Made by a program: the position numbers and the translations under genes
The notes under the pieces: generated by a model
Told to the model about the DNA's origin: nothing
Database searches by the model: none
The model's input: the letters and a program-made list of their open reading frames with translations, nothing else
Shown: in pieces, positions 14,819 through 23,805 of the stretch
Layout of the letters: each line of letters starts with the position of its first letter
Numbering within the stretch: the first letter of the stretch is position 1
Source: CAZFQG01 sp964520785
Lineage (GTDB): Bacteria; Planctomycetota; Planctomycetia; Pirellulales; Thermoguttaceae
Reading direction: 5' to 3'
Length of the DNA: 54,197 bases
Assembly (NCBI GenBank): GCA_964520785.1
Contig: CAZFQG010000013.1
Location: 1 to 54,197 of the forward strand

Positions 14819-17800
14819 ATGTTCCGTTTTTTCTGTTTCGCCCTTGTAGCGCTGTTTCAACTGAATCCGTTCTCGTGTGGTGCCGATTGGCCTACGTTTC
14901 GGCACGATAACGGTCGCAGCGGGGTCGCGGACGAGCCGCTCGACGCGGCGACGTTGACCTTGGCCTGGAAGTACGAATCGCCCCAGCCGCCGAACCCGGC
15001 GTGGGCCGGCCCGGCCAAGTGGGACGCCTACGCGGAACTCAAGGGGATGAAGTCGATGCGGAACTACGACCCGGTCTTTCACCCGATCGTGGTCGGCGAC
15101 CGGGTTTACTTCGGATCAACGGTGGACGATTCGGTCCACTGCCTGAGCACGCGCGACGGCTCTTTGGAGTGGACCTTTACGACGGACGGCCCGGTCCGCA
15201 TCGCGCCGACCTACTACGAAGGGAATCTCTACTTCGGCTCCGACGACGGCCATGCCTATTGCGTCAATGCGGAAACCGGCAAGCTGGTCTGGAAGTTCGC
15301 CCCGGAAGAAGCGGAAGGGACACCGCGGATTCTTAACAATGGACGGCTCATTCCCCGCTGGCCCTGCCGGACCGGCATCCTTATCGACGGCGGCAAGGCC
15401 TACTGCGCAATGGGGCTTCTCCCCTGGGAAAACTGTTATCTGTGCCGCCTCGACGCGAAGACCGGTGTGCCGGAGTACGTCGAGTCGCACGATTCGGTCA
15501 CGCTGGAAGGGGCCGTCGCCGCCGGGAAAGACCGCCTGTATATCCCTCAGGGGCGCCTACCGCCGCTCCTCTTCGACAAGGCCACCGGGCAACAGGTCGG
15601 CTCGCTGCAAAACGGCGGCGGTTGTTTCGTCCTCGTCACCCCGGACGGGCACGTCCTTCACGGCCCCGGGAACAAGGTCGGATGGATTACCGACAGCAGC
15701 GCCGATACGACCGAGAAGCTGGCGTCCTTTAGCGGCGGCAACGCGATGGTCGTCCGAGGGGATCGCGCATTTCTTCTGACCGACTATTCCCTCAGTGCGA
15801 TCGACCGCAAGACCGGAAAGCTGCTCTGGGCCAAGCCGTGCCACGCGCCGCTGGAACTGGCCCTGGCGGGCGAAACCCTCTTTGCCGGCGGCGACGGCCT
15901 GATCGCCGCGTTCGCGGCCGAAACCGGAAAAAAGGTCTGGGAGACGGCCGCCTCGCCGGTGGAGGGGAAGGTCTTCGGGCTGGCCGTCGCCGACGGAAGA
16001 CTCTTCGCCGCCACCACGTTCGGGCACCTCTATTGCTTCACCCCGAGCGGCGAGCGGATCGCGGCGGAGCCGAAGGAAGGGAGGAGCGAAGCGGCCGCCG
16101 CGGGTCTCGTTCCGATTGATCCCATCCAAGACAAGTCGCTCTTGGGACACTGGGTCTTTCAACGTCCGCATCTCGACGGTTTTCTCGCCCGGGACCTGAC
16201 CGGCGGGAAGGACGGGCTGGTGAACGGTCCGGTGACGGTGGTCCGTTGCGGCGGATACGAGGCGATACTATTGGACGACAAGACGTCTCAGGTGGCGGTG
16301 TACGACAGACTCGCCGGCGCAAAACTCCCGAAAGAGCAGGTCTCGGCCGAGGCGTGGGTCAACGTCCGGAAAGCGCAAGAATGGGGCGGGCTCGTCGGTT
16401 CGATTCAAGACGACGGCGACAAGGAATGGGGTTGGCTTCTGGGTTTCCGCGGAAGCAAATTCTGTTTCGCCCTCCGCGGGACGGAAGGAACCGGCCGGCT
16501 CGACTACATGACGGCGAAGGGAGATTTCAAACCCAACCGCTGGCACCACGTCGTAGGAACCTACGACGGAAAGGAGATGCGGTTATACGTCGATGGGGAA
16601 CTGCAGGCCGCGTCGACTTCCCAGAAAGGGCCGATCGCTTACCCGGAAAAGGGATACTTCGACATCGGCGTCTATCGCGACGACAACGAATTCTACACCA
16701 CCAAGGGTCTCCTGCACGAGGTGTGCGTCTACGACCGCGCCCTCTCGGAGCCGGAGATCGCCGCGAGGGCCAAGGCGAAGACGCTCGAGATGCCGGTCTT
16801 GCCGGAACCGAAGGAACGAACCGAGCGCGAGACGAACGAGCCGCTCGTCTGGGGACCGTACCTGCGATTCATCGGTAAGGACGCCCTCGTCCGCTGGCAA
16901 ACCGCCTCGCCCATGCGGAGCGTCGTGGAGTGGCGCAGGGAGGGGAGTACCGACTGGCGGACGTTCGAGAGCGACGGGCATTCCACCCAACACGCCGTTA
17001 CCGCAACGGACCTGGACCCAACGACCGTCTACTTCTACCGGTTGGTCTTCGACCGGGAAGGAAACCGGGCCGTCTCGCCGGAGCACCAGTGCGATACGCT
17101 GTTCAACTTCAGCGTTCCGGAATTCGCCGGAAAGGGGGGGGACGGCGAAGCGGCCGCGACGGCGATGGGAATGCTCGAATCCCTGGGGATGGACAAGGGG
17201 GTCGCGGTGGTTCTGGGTATCGGCGACGGCGGTCTCGTTCGTGAACTGGCCGGACAAAGCGAGATGCAGGTCATCGCCTTCGATACGGACGTGGAGAGAA
17301 TCGACTCGCTACGCAAAGACTTGATCGCCGCCGGCGCCTACGGCACGAGAGTCGTGGCGTACCGAGTCGACGATCTCGCGAAGTTGCCGGTCGTCGGGCG
17401 GATCGCCAACCTCGTGGCTGCTCGGGCGGCCGATTCCGAAGCAGCCCGGTCGGAGGCGTTTCGGCTGCTGCGGCCGGGAATGGGCCAAGCGTGGATTGGA
17501 GAGACTACCGGCCAAGGCGCCTTCTCCGCGGAGCTGCTCGAATCGGTCGACGCGAAGGAACTCGGCGGTACCACGTGGCTGTGCCTCACGAAGGCGCTGC
17601 CGCCGGGTTGCGGCGAGTGGACGCACCTTTACGGCCGACCCGACAACTCCGCCTTCGGCGGCGAGACCCTCGGCGGCGCGGTGAGTACCCGGGACCTGGA
17701 GGTCCAGTGGGTCGGCCGTCCGGGGCCGCGAATTCTGGCCGACCGCAACGGCCGGCTCCCTTCCCCGATTGCCGCGGGAGGGCGGCTGTTCTCGCAGGGA

Positions 17801-18943
17801 CTGAAACGGATGGTGGCGATCGACCCGTTCAACGGAACGATCCTCTGGCTGCTCGACGTCCCCGGTTTCCTCCGGAGTAATGTCCCTCGCGATTGCGGAA
17901 ACTGGTGTACCGACGGTGACCATGTCTTCGCGGTCCTGAAGAACAAGTGCTGGAAGATCGACGCCGCGACCGGAGACGTCGCCGCCCGGTTCGATGTGGT
18001 TCCCGGCGCGAAGGCGAACTGGAAGTACGACTGGGGCTACATCGCGCGCTACGAAGACCTTCTACTCGGGTCGTCCATTAAGGAAGGCTCCTCCTGGGAG
18101 ACATTCTGGGGAGGGCTCGGCTGGTTCGACGCCAAGGCCGGCCCCGGCACTCTCAAGACGTGCAGCGAGGCTCTCTTCGCGCTCGATCCGGCGGGGGGGG
18201 AAACGAAGTGGACCCACCACGCAGAGGGGGTCATTATCAATCCGACGATCACCGTCGCCGACGGCCGCGTCTACTTTCTGGAAGTCCGCAACCCGGCGAT
18301 CGTCGCGATGAACCAGCGCCGCCTCGGCGGGGACGAGTTCTGGAAGAAGCAATACCTCGTCTGTATCGACGCGAAGACCGGCGAGGCGGTTTGGGAGCGG
18401 GCGATCGAGACGGAGAAAGGGCTGCAAACGGTCTATCTCGCGGCCGGGGAAGGAAAACTTATCCTCAACCTCTCCGACGACAAATACCACGTCTACGCCT
18501 TCGACGCAGCCGACGGAAATCGGCTTTGGAAGAGCGAGTTCGGTTGGCAGACAAACGACCACGGCGGCCACATGCAGCGGCCGGCCATCGTGAGCGGAAA
18601 GGTCTTCATCCGCCCCGCCGTTCTGGATCTAAACACGGGAAAAAGGCTGGAGCGGGAAATCCCCAAGGGAAAATGCGGGACTTACGCGGCGACCTCCCGT
18701 CTGCTAATCTATAGAAACCTGAGCGACCGGGGCGCGCTATTGCAGGTTTGGGATTTTGAAACGGGCGAAGCGACGGATTGGTTCCGGCTGCGTCCCGGCT
18801 GCTGGTTGACGACTATCCCCGCGTTCGGGCTAATTTTATCCCCCGAGGGAGGCGGAGGCTGCAGTTGTGGAAACTGGATCGAGACCTCGGTCGTGTTCGC
18901 GCCAACCTCCGTGGACTCCATCCGAACGGGAACACAGCAATGA
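14819..18943 (+). CDS. Secreted PQQ-propeller / LamG / Rossmann mosaic protein
   Basis: Protein of 1374 residues. After a signal peptide (1-22) comes a PQQ-binding-like beta-propeller (about 25-430; blades such as DPVFHPIVVGDRVYFGS, SLEWTFTTDG, YCVNAETGKLVWKF). A LamG/concanavalin-like domain covers about 440-640 (LLGHWVF, WHHVVGTYDGKEMRLYVDG, YDRALSEPEI). Residues 670-765 resemble an Fn3 or purple-phosphatase N-terminal domain, 775-905 a methyltransferase-like Rossmann fold (VAVVLGIGDGG, VIAFDTD, FRLLRPG), and 950-1374 a second propeller. Such mosaics are planctomycete-specific and probably bind or process polymers outside the cytoplasm; no activity is proven. Its TGA overlaps the next ATG (ATGA), implying an operon. 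Confidence 0.82.
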   Translation: MFRFFCFALVALFQLNPFSCGADWPTFRHDNGRSGVADEPLDAATLTLAWKYESPQPPNPAWAGPAKWDAYAELKGMKSMRNYDPVFHPIVVGDRVYFGSTVDDSVHCLSTRDGSLEWTFTTDGPVRIAPTYYEGNLYFGSDDGHAYCVNAETGKLVWKFAPEEAEGTPRILNNGRLIPRWPCRTGILIDGGKAYCAMGLLPWENCYLCRLDAKTGVPEYVESHDSVTLEGAVAAGKDRLYIPQGRLPPLLFDKATGQQVGSLQNGGGCFVLVTPDGHVLHGPGNKVGWITDSSADTTEKLASFSGGNAMVVRGDRAFLLTDYSLSAIDRKTGKLLWAKPCHAPLELALAGETLFAGGDGLIAAFAAETGKKVWETAASPVEGKVFGLAVADGRLFAATTFGHLYCFTPSGERIAAEPKEGRSEAAAAGLVPIDPIQDKSLLGHWVFQRPHLDGFLARDLTGGKDGLVNGPVTVVRCGGYEAILLDDKTSQVAVYDRLAGAKLPKEQVSAEAWVNVRKAQEWGGLVGSIQDDGDKEWGWLLGFRGSKFCFALRGTEGTGRLDYMTAKGDFKPNRWHHVVGTYDGKEMRLYVDGELQAASTSQKGPIAYPEKGYFDIGVYRDDNEFYTTKGLLHEVCVYDRALSEPEIAARAKAKTLEMPVLPEPKERTERETNEPLVWGPYLRFIGKDALVRWQTASPMRSVVEWRREGSTDWRTFESDGHSTQHAVTATDLDPTTVYFYRLVFDREGNRAVSPEHQCDTLFNFSVPEFAGKGGDGEAAATAMGMLESLGMDKGVAVVLGIGDGGLVRELAGQSEMQVIAFDTDVERIDSLRKDLIAAGAYGTRVVAYRVDDLAKLPVVGRIANLVAARAADSEAARSEAFRLLRPGMGQAWIGETTGQGAFSAELLESVDAKELGGTTWLCLTKALPPGCGEWTHLYGRPDNSAFGGETLGGAVSTRDLEVQWVGRPGPRILADRNGRLPSPIAAGGRLFSQGLKRMVAIDPFNGTILWLLDVPGFLRSNVPRDCGNWCTDGDHVFAVLKNKCWKIDAATGDVAARFDVVPGAKANWKYDWGYIARYEDLLLGSSIKEGSSWETFWGGLGWFDAKAGPGTLKTCSEALFALDPAGGETKWTHHAEGVIINPTITVADGRVYFLEVRNPAIVAMNQRRLGGDEFWKKQYLVCIDAKTGEAVWERAIETEKGLQTVYLAAGEGKLILNLSDDKYHVYAFDAADGNRLWKSEFGWQTNDHGGHMQRPAIVSGKVFIRPAVLDLNTGKRLEREIPKGKCGTYAATSRLLIYRNLSDRGALLQVWDFETGEATDWFRLRPGCWLTTIPAFGLILSPEGGGGCSCGNWIETSVVFAPTSVDSIRTGTQQ

Positions 18944-19755
18944 AACGACGCGACTTTCTCACTACTTCCTGCGCCGCCGGCCTGGCCGCGACCGGACTGG
19001 CAAATGCGCAAGCCCAGGAGCCGAACGTGAAACGGCAACTGATCGAGTTGCGGACCTATACGGTCGCGAACGCCGACAAAAAAGCCCAACTGATTGCCAT
19101 CCTCGACGCCGCGGCGATCCCCGCATGGAACCGCCTTGGCATTGAGCCGGTGGGCGTACTCACCTTCCAGCCGGACGACAACGCCGATAACCCCAAGTTG
19201 GACGCCGCCACCCTCGCCTTGCAGGTGACGGTCGTGCTTCCCCATCCGACGCCGGAATCGGTCCTCACGGCGAACCGGGCCCTCCTGGCGGACGAGGCCT
19301 ACGTCCAGGGGGCGGCCGCGATTCTGAACGCCCCGATGAACGACCCGGTCTACCTCCGCTACGAAAGTTCGCTCTCGCTCGGCTTTGCCGACTGCCCAAC
19401 CGTCACCGCCCCAACCAAGGCGGCCGAGAGGGTGCTGCAACTGCGGATCTACGAGAGCCACAACGCCGTGAAGGCCGTCAAGAAGGTGGCCATGTTCAAC
19501 GAAGGGGGCGAAATCGCCATCTTCCGCAAGTGTGGCATGCCGCCCGTCTTTTTCGGCGAGTCGCTCATCGGCGACAAGCTGCCCAACCTCACCTACATGC
19601 TGGCCTTCGACGACATGGCGGCGAAAGAAGCCGGTTGGAAGGCCTTTATCGGCTCTCCGGAGTGGGAAGCCCTCAAGGGTGATCCGCAATACGCCGACAC
19701 GGTCTCGAATATCACGAACCTCGTCCTCCGCCCGACCCCGGGATCGCAAGTTTGA
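18940..19755 (+). CDS. Exported NIPSNAP-family protein
   Basis: Protein of 271 residues. A Tat-like signal (MKRRDFLTTSCAAGLAATGLA) precedes two NIPSNAP repeats, beginning IELRTYTVANADKKAQL and VLQLRIYESHNAVKAVKKV; the second ends LTYMLAFDDMAAKEAGWKAF. NIPSNAP repeats form ferredoxin-like alpha-beta folds; the bacterial exported versions are common in planctomycetes but have no established biochemical role. The start codon overlaps the stop of the mosaic gene and the GntP permease follows after 6 bases, so it probably acts with them. Confidence 0.85.
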   Translation: MKRRDFLTTSCAAGLAATGLANAQAQEPNVKRQLIELRTYTVANADKKAQLIAILDAAAIPAWNRLGIEPVGVLTFQPDDNADNPKLDAATLALQVTVVLPHPTPESVLTANRALLADEAYVQGAAAILNAPMNDPVYLRYESSLSLGFADCPTVTAPTKAAERVLQLRIYESHNAVKAVKKVAMFNEGGEIAIFRKCGMPPVFFGESLIGDKLPNLTYMLAFDDMAAKEAGWKAFIGSPEWEALKGDPQYADTVSNITNLVLRPTPGSQV

Positions 19756-19761
19756 GAAGGA

Positions 19762-21153
19762 ATGTTGCACCCTCTCGCCATCCTCGGGCTGGGAATGTCG
19801 GCGGTCGTCGTCTTGATCGTCGTCTTCCGGCTCAATGCGTTTATCGCGCTGATCGCCTCGGCGATACTGGTGAGCCTGTTGTCTCCCGGCGAATGGGCGG
19901 AGAGGATTCCCCGCGTCGCGCAGGCATTCGGGAATTCGGCGGGACAGATCGGCATCGTCATCGCGATGGCGGCGGTGATCGGCAAGTGCCTCATCGACAG
20001 CGGCGCTGCCGACCGGATCGTCCGTGCATTCTTGAGCCTTCTAGGCGAAAAACGCGCGGCCTCCGCCCTTTTAAGCTCCGGTTTCGTCCTCTCGATTCCG
20101 GTCTTTTTCGATACCGTCTTCTATTTGCTCCTGCCGCTGGCCCGGTCGCTGACGCGGCGGGTCGGGGGGCACTACGTGCTGTTTCTTTTGGCGATCGCCG
20201 GAGGGGCCGTCATCGGCCATACGCTCATTCCGCCCACGCCCGGCCCCCTGCTGATGGCGGCTGAGTTGAAGGTCGATCTCGGGATGATGTTTCTCCTGGG
20301 TCCGATGATCGGTATCCCAACCGCCGTCGTCACGCTAATCGCGTGCAAGGTGATCGACCGTCGGCTGAACCTACCGATGCGTCCCTACGTGGGGGAGGCA
20401 CTACTGGAGCCGTTGTCGGACGAGGCGCTCCCCGGGCTGGGCGTCTCGCTCACTCCCATCCTCCTGCCGATCGCGTTGATTTCCGCCGATACGGTCACGT
20501 CGTTGCTGGCGGACGTCTACCTGGGGTCACCACTGGGCGATACGCTGAGCGTCGCTCGGCGGTTTACCGCCGTTTTCGGCAATCCCAATCTGGCCCTCAT
20601 TCTTTCAGCCATTTTCGCCATGGGGGTCTTGATCCGTTCCCGCGGGATGTCCTTCAGGGAACTCTCCGGCGTGAGCGAATCGGCCCTGACGAGCGCCGGA
20701 ACGATCATCCTTATCACCGCGGCCGGGGGTGCCTTCGGGGGAATGCTTCGCGAAACGGGGATGACCGAGACCATCCGCGAGATGATCGGCGGGGAGGCGG
20801 CCCAAGGCGTCGGAATGGTCATGCTTTGCGTCGGCTTCGGCATGGCCGTCGTGCTGAAGCTCGCTCTGGGTTCCGGCACCGTAGTGATGATCACCACGGC
20901 CGGCATGTTCGGCGCGATGGAGGTCTCCCCGGAGATGCTCGGGTTCCACCCCGCGTACCTGGCGATGGCGATCGGCAGTGGTTCGTCAGTTGGTTCGTGG
21001 CTCAACGACAGCGGTTTCTGGCTGTTCTCGCGGATGGGCGGTTTCACCGAACTGGAAACGCTCAAGACGTGGACCCTCACCCTCGCCATTTTAGGAATCG
21101 CGAGTTTTTGTTTTACGCTGCTCTTCGCCTGGTTGCTACCCTTTGCGGGGTAA
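19762..21153 (+). CDS. GntP family sugar-acid:H+ permease
   Basis: Membrane protein of 463 residues with about 12 helices. GntP family features are seen: FRLNAFIALIASAILVSLLS near the N-terminus, FVLSIPVFFDTVFYLLLPLAR, HTLIPPTPGPL, and a C-terminal GSGSSVGSWLNDSGFWLF. Members import gluconate or related sugar acids with protons. A GAAGG ribosome site lies close before the ATG. As the last gene of the cluster with the PQQ/LamG mosaic and NIPSNAP genes it may bring in an oxidised product made outside the cytoplasm; that is inference. Confidence 0.9.
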   Translation: MLHPLAILGLGMSAVVVLIVVFRLNAFIALIASAILVSLLSPGEWAERIPRVAQAFGNSAGQIGIVIAMAAVIGKCLIDSGAADRIVRAFLSLLGEKRAASALLSSGFVLSIPVFFDTVFYLLLPLARSLTRRVGGHYVLFLLAIAGGAVIGHTLIPPTPGPLLMAAELKVDLGMMFLLGPMIGIPTAVVTLIACKVIDRRLNLPMRPYVGEALLEPLSDEALPGLGVSLTPILLPIALISADTVTSLLADVYLGSPLGDTLSVARRFTAVFGNPNLALILSAIFAMGVLIRSRGMSFRELSGVSESALTSAGTIILITAAGGAFGGMLRETGMTETIREMIGGEAAQGVGMVMLCVGFGMAVVLKLALGSGTVVMITTAGMFGAMEVSPEMLGFHPAYLAMAIGSGSSVGSWLNDSGFWLFSRMGGFTELETLKTWTLTLAILGIASFCFTLLFAWLLPFAG

Positions 21154-21213
21154 TGGCCGGGCAAATCGCTGCTTTCGCTCCGCGGAGACCGCCCGGACGC
21201 GCGTCATGTCCGC

Positions 21214-23634
21214 TTAGAAATCGCTCGGCACCGGGTTCCCGTCATTCCGCTGGAACAGGTTCTTTAGGACTTCCTTATCCAGCGTTTCGCTGATGAAGCG
21301 GACCGATCCGTCGCACAGCGCCGCGTTGAATCCGCCGGGACGAAGCCCGGTGAGCCCCTTCATGGGGTTCTTCTCGTCCGGAACGAAGTCGTCCGGCTTC
21401 GTCCAATCGACGGCCGAATCGTCGTTGGCCTCGACGAACATGATCGTGTTGGATGTTCCATCCTTGATTTCGCGGATGCCGATCTTCTCTTTGCCCGGAA
21501 ACGCCGAGCCCTCCATCCGGACCGTCATGTAGTTCGTCTTGCCGGGTGCCGCCGTCGAGTTCGGAGAACGGTAGACTTGCGGCATCAGCGGGAGGAGCTT
21601 CTTATTGTGCGGGCTGTCCCACGGCTCATCCAGGCGGAACTGCTCGTAGAGCCATTGCGCTTCCAGATACGGCAATACGTGGACTCGCCAACTCAGCAGC
21701 GGCTTGCCTTGCTCATCCGTCGAATACGCGGCGGGAAACGCGTTTTTCGTGGCGTGGAAGTTGTGCATCGCCAGACCGATCTGCTTCATGTTGTTCATCG
21801 ACTGCGCCCGCCGCGCTGCCTCGCGCGATGCCTGCACCGCCGGCAGCAAAAGCGCCACCATTACCGGCGCCGCCCCGGCGGACATCGTCGTACCCGGCAC
21901 GGTCGAGCGACTTTCGATCTCGATTCCGGATTCGGTCTTGCGTGTCGTCCGCAGGGTCGGGCCCACGTAGGGCAGAATAGTGGGCAAGGCGGGAACCGTC
22001 GCGGCGTCGAAAGTGATTCCCGTTTCTTTCTCCAACGTCGCGGCGATGGTGTACGCCATGTAGGGGAAGATCGGGTAGAGCGTGCCCGCCGTGGATTGCG
22101 GATCGGCATAGAACAGGCCCATCGGAGCGGGACTCTCGCCGAGCGCCTTGGCGACCATCGGCCGCGAACCGATCGACGGGGCGCCGGTGGCACGGGTAAG
22201 AGCCGCCCTTACGTTCTGCGGGATCAACGAGACGATCAGCCGCCCTTCGTGGATCGTCCACGCCGGGGCGATAGGAAGCGGGTCGCGGGTGAACTGGAGG
22301 TACGTGATTGGAATGCCGTCGACGCTGGTCGTCTTGACCCGAGGAACCGATTCATCCTGAGACCCTACCATCCGGAGCATTGCTTCGAGCGTCTTGTGGA
22401 CGCGGTCGAAGGAATCGTTGACCTCGACGCAGATCGTCAGGCCGGTGAGGAAGGCGCCTCCCTCGGACGGCGAGTTGTAGATGGTCCATGTCTTGCCGAG
22501 CGAACCGAGCGCGGCATCGACGTTTTCGAACCCGGCGATCGCCACGGCCCCGCCGGCGATGCGTTCGATTTCGCTCGACATTCCCGGCCGGAACTGATCG
22601 GCCGTCTTCCCGATTGCCTCGTGGACCTTGTGCGGATCGACTTTCATGGCCAACAAGACGTTCGCGTCGGCCGGGACGCCGCGGAGGTCTTCGGCTGTGA
22701 GCGACTCGCCGACGAGGGCCTCCCAGACATGCGGCAGGGGGCCGTCGAACTCCACAACCGTCCGGTCGAGCATCCCGTTTTCGTCCAAACCGGTGATCGA
22801 CCTGGCCGACTCGAACTTGTCCAAACCCAGGGCGGAGACGACCATCTTGATCTGTTCCGCCTCACGGGGAGATTCCGCGAGGAGGATCGGCAGAATCGCC
22901 TCGCGGAGCGCCGCCAGGTTCACGTAGGTGACCGTTGCGCGGCGCGGAACCGGGAGCTGTTCTTTCATTTCCGCAAGCCAGGCCGGTGCCGGCGTCCTCA
23001 TCCGCTCGTGCATCCCTTCGATCACGCCGTCCCCCATCGCGAGGAAGAACAACCCGTCATCGATGCCCCAGGTCAGAGAGTCGTCCCCCAGGCGGTACTG
23101 GCGATACGTGACACCCTCGATCGTTGCCTCGGTCACCTCCGGCAGCCCGGGCACCTGGTTGAGAATCGCCTCGAGGTGCTTGCTTACGGCGGCTGCGTCA
23201 TCCCCCGGCTCCAGCAGGAAACCGATTTTCGCCTTGGGCGGTCCGTCGGGATTGACTTCCAGCTCGGAGACGAAAACGCACCACGGCCTGGTCAAGGCCG
23301 TCTTGACGAGCGCATACACGTCTTTGCCCACCGGGGCGTCCTCGGCGTTCTTGCCAATCGCCGCGCGGATCGCGGAGTCGACTTCCTTGATAAACTCCCG
23401 AACCTCCGGCTCCGCCAGGAATTGCTCCGTCCTGTTCGGCGAAGATGGATCGGGTTCGGCCACCCCGGCCATGCTCATGTAATAGATGCACTCCTCCGGA
23501 GCGACCTGGGAAAAGACCGGTTTCTCCTCCTGGGGAGGGATGCCTATGGGCATCTGGCCTCCGGAGATTCCCGCGACGAACTGAATGACCACCATGAGGA
23601 CTTCCATGGGGCCGGGCATTCCAACAGCGTGCAT
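21214..23634 (-). CDS. Large DUF1559-like protein
   Basis: Protein of 806 residues. The last 220 residues are a DUF1559 domain: VQASREAARRAQSMNNMKQIGLAMHNFH, FPAAYS, LSWRVHVLPYLE, IKDGTSNTIMFVEA, GGFNAALCDGSVRFIS. Unlike the usual members, this protein has no prepilin-type N-terminus; instead the first 580 residues form a separate region (EECIYYMSMAGVAEPD, repeated ALTRPWCVFVSE, LLAMKVDPHKVHEAI) like DUF3352-type substrate-less domains. A hydrophobic stretch with VMVALLLPAVQA precedes the DUF1559 part and could be a membrane helix. I chose the ATG at 23634, which has a GGAG site 9 bases before it. The function is unknown. Confidence 0.85.
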   Translation of the reverse strand: MHAVGMPGPMEVLMVVIQFVAGISGGQMPIGIPPQEEKPVFSQVAPEECIYYMSMAGVAEPDPSSPNRTEQFLAEPEVREFIKEVDSAIRAAIGKNAEDAPVGKDVYALVKTALTRPWCVFVSELEVNPDGPPKAKIGFLLEPGDDAAAVSKHLEAILNQVPGLPEVTEATIEGVTYRQYRLGDDSLTWGIDDGLFFLAMGDGVIEGMHERMRTPAPAWLAEMKEQLPVPRRATVTYVNLAALREAILPILLAESPREAEQIKMVVSALGLDKFESARSITGLDENGMLDRTVVEFDGPLPHVWEALVGESLTAEDLRGVPADANVLLAMKVDPHKVHEAIGKTADQFRPGMSSEIERIAGGAVAIAGFENVDAALGSLGKTWTIYNSPSEGGAFLTGLTICVEVNDSFDRVHKTLEAMLRMVGSQDESVPRVKTTSVDGIPITYLQFTRDPLPIAPAWTIHEGRLIVSLIPQNVRAALTRATGAPSIGSRPMVAKALGESPAPMGLFYADPQSTAGTLYPIFPYMAYTIAATLEKETGITFDAATVPALPTILPYVGPTLRTTRKTESGIEIESRSTVPGTTMSAGAAPVMVALLLPAVQASREAARRAQSMNNMKQIGLAMHNFHATKNAFPAAYSTDEQGKPLLSWRVHVLPYLEAQWLYEQFRLDEPWDSPHNKKLLPLMPQVYRSPNSTAAPGKTNYMTVRMEGSAFPGKEKIGIREIKDGTSNTIMFVEANDDSAVDWTKPDDFVPDEKNPMKGLTGLRPGGFNAALCDGSVRFISETLDKEVLKNLFQRNDGNPVPSDF

Positions 23635-23805
23635 AGTTCTGACTCCTGTTTTATCTTGCTTTGACAGACCTGCATTCGGCATAACCACGATTAAGTATAC
23701 CGCAACGCCGATCTTAAAGGACGTTTTTCTTGTACCGGGGCTATCCGTTTGTTATTGTAGAGAGTGTGTTTATCGTCCCCCGATTCGTCATGAAGTGGAA
23801 CGCCC

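Noticed and set aside
14740..14910. Leader frame before the PQQ mosaic gene
   Set aside because: An AAGGAGGT lies at 14719-14726, but the following ATG at 14740 is 13 bases away and its frame only overlaps the real gene; no family.
21577..23664. Long plus-strand frame of 695 codons
   Set aside because: It lies opposite the DUF1559-like gene, whose domains are clear; the plus-strand product is Arg/Gly-rich with no motif.
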